Source: Aquibium sp. A9E412 (GTDB lineage: Bacteria; Pseudomonadota; Alphaproteobacteria; Rhizobiales; Rhizobiaceae). Taken from it: DNA of 64,000 nucleotides. The translations under genes were made by a program, and so were the position numbers. The stretch's first letter is position 1; every line of letters begins with the position of its first letter. The notes under the pieces were generated by a model that worked only from the letters and a program-made list of their open reading frames with translations, ran no database searches and was not told the origin of the DNA. The stretch spans positions 1 to 64,000 of the forward strand of contig NZ_JAOAOP010000010.1 in NCBI RefSeq assembly GCF_030398335.1. Reading direction: 5' to 3'. Positions 63,022 to 64,000 of this stretch are shown piece after piece.

Positions 63022-64000
63022 CTAAAGTTCCATTCCGTCCTTGGGGTCCATCGAGATCTGCCGCGCCACGCGTTGCATGACCCGTGTCATCCGGCTGTTG
63101 CGCGCGGTTTCCTCGTGATCATCGTCGATGGGATCGATCTCGAACTCGTTTTGGATCGGCTCTTTTCGCTCGAAGGGTCGAGTGCGGCTGAGTTCAGGTT
63201 GGTATCGCCGTTCGGAATCAGTCGAATCTTCCTCCTCGGTCGCGTTGCAGGTGGCTCCTGCCGCGTGTGCTGGCTTCGGTGGCAATGGCAGCGTGGACCA
63301 GTCATCACCTCTGGCCTTGGTTGCGGTAATCTTGGACGGGGGCGGCAGGATGCGTTCGCAGAAGCGCGGATCCTCGTAGTAGCGCGCCTTCTTCGCCCGG
63401 ATCGGCGGCATGCCGGCAACCAAAACAATCTCGTCGGTGGGTGAGAGCTGCATGACCTCGCCGGGCGTCAGCAGTTGACGGGCGGTTTCCGAACGCGAGA
63501 CCATCAAGTGTCCGAGCCAGGGCGATAAACGGTGCCCGGCATAGTTCTTCATCGCCCTCATTTCCGTCGCAGTACCGAGTGCGTCAGACACGCGCTTTGC
63601 CGTGCGCTCGTCGTTGGTGGCGAAGCTGACGCGGACATGGCAGTTGTCGAGGATCGAGTTGTTCGGACCGTAGGCCTTCTCGATCTGGTTCAGCGATTGC
63701 GCGATAAGGAAGCTCTTGAGGCCGTAGCCCGCCATAAAGGCCAGAGCACTCTCGAAGAAGTCGAGGCGTCCGAGTGCCGGAAATTCGTCGAGCATGAGCA
63801 GTAAGCGGTGCCGGTCACTTTTCTTCTGCAGGTCCTCGGTCAGTCGCCGGCCGATCTGATTAAGGATCAGACGGATCAGTGGCTTGGTCCGATTGATGTC
63901 AGAAGGCGGCACGACGAGGTAGAGCGTCGTCGGGTGTTTGCCGCCGACCATATCGGTGATGCGCCAATCGCAGCGCCGGGTGACCTTGGCGACGATCGGA
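63022..64000 (-). CDS. traG: Conjugal transfer coupling protein TraG (VirD4-like), 5' end outside window
   Basis: The C-terminal part, about 325 residues, of a type IV coupling protein. KHPTTLYLVVPPSDINRTKPLIRLILNQI, the Walker B region LLLMLDEFPALGRLDFFESALAFMAGYGLKSFLIAQSLNQIEKAYG, and VRVSFATNDERTAKRVSDALG are TraG features. The frame remains open to 64000, so the gene starts beyond the window. It would link relaxosome DNA to the secretion channel. With trbE and others missing, its channel may be absent. Confidence 0.93.
   Translation of the reverse strand, partial: PIVAKVTRRCDWRITDMVGGKHPTTLYLVVPPSDINRTKPLIRLILNQIGRRLTEDLQKKSDRHRLLLMLDEFPALGRLDFFESALAFMAGYGLKSFLIAQSLNQIEKAYGPNNSILDNCHVRVSFATNDERTAKRVSDALGTATEMRAMKNYAGHRLSPWLGHLMVSRSETARQLLTPGEVMQLSPTDEIVLVAGMPPIRAKKARYYEDPRFCERILPPPSKITATKARGDDWSTLPLPPKPAHAAGATCNATEEEDSTDSERRYQPELSRTRPFERKEPIQNEFEIDPIDDDHEETARNSRMTRVMQRVARQISMDPKDGMEL

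Overview
The window looks like part of a high-GC alphaproteobacterial chromosome, probably order Hyphomicrobiales (Rhizobiales). The basis is the 5-aminolevulinate synthase (hemA), an aerobic-type CobG/CobN cobalamin cluster, the NAGGN osmoprotectant operon, DUF6894 and CtrA-like TTAA-N7-TTAA sites. Roughly the first 48.8 kb is native chromosome. From about 48.9 kb to the right edge the sequence has visibly lower GC and reads as a tRNA-Arg-linked integrative and conjugative element (ICE).

Layout. (1) 1-8.8 kb is a surface polysaccharide locus: a Wzx-type flippase, two or three glycosyltransferases, a WecG/TagA-type transferase and an O-antigen ligase/polymerase. A Crp/Fnr regulator, a small protein and a Rho-N-domain protein are interspersed. 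(2) proC follows. (3) 9.8-33.1 kb is an almost complete cobalamin cluster: cobT-S-B-A, cbiD, cobM-E-L, cobK, cobJ-I-H-G-N-W with a DUF1636 gene, then cbtBA, cobU(P)-O-Q, cbiB, cobC and a phosphatase-like gene. Two divergent cobalamin riboswitches sit between the DUF1636 gene and cbtB. The pathway is late-cobalt (CobG, CobN) but uses CbiD where CobF would be expected. (4) 33.1-38.6 kb is the N-acetylglutaminylglutamine amide (NAGGN) osmolyte operon with a divergent MarR regulator. (5) 38.7-48.1 kb holds hemA, a DUF6894 protein, a second Crp/Fnr plus small-protein pair, an aminotransferase, mscL, an SSF-domain hybrid histidine kinase and a PAS-GGDEF protein.

(6) 48.4-49.1 kb is a junction: about 98-100 bp tandem repeats, a 42-bp 5' fragment of tRNA-Arg(CCG), and then an intact tRNA-Arg(CCG). 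(7) 49.1-64 kb is the element. Its cargo includes an APH(3')-II-like aminoglycoside phosphotransferase, remnants of a second phosphotransferase and of an MFS pump, a serine hydrolase, a VOC protein and an IS3 transposase relic. Next comes a compact minus-strand set: a MarR regulator, a Tmt1-like methyltransferase, a FlK-like fluoroacetyl-CoA thioesterase, a fluoroacetate dehalogenase, and a fluoride-riboswitch-controlled CrcB fluoride channel. A LysR gene and a reduced conjugation operon (traG, rhh, trbB, trbC, a trbD-trbG chimera, trbI, DUF2274) complete the window. trbE, trbJ, trbL, trbF and most of trbG are missing.

The most interesting unit is 53.27-56.55 kb. Read together it predicts a transferable defence or catabolic module against fluoroacetate: hydrolysis of fluoroacetyl-CoA, cleavage of the C-F bond, possible methylation of a trans-aconitate-type aconitase inhibitor, and export of the released fluoride. 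Key catalytic residues can be seen in the two fluorine-related enzymes. The combined function is inference.
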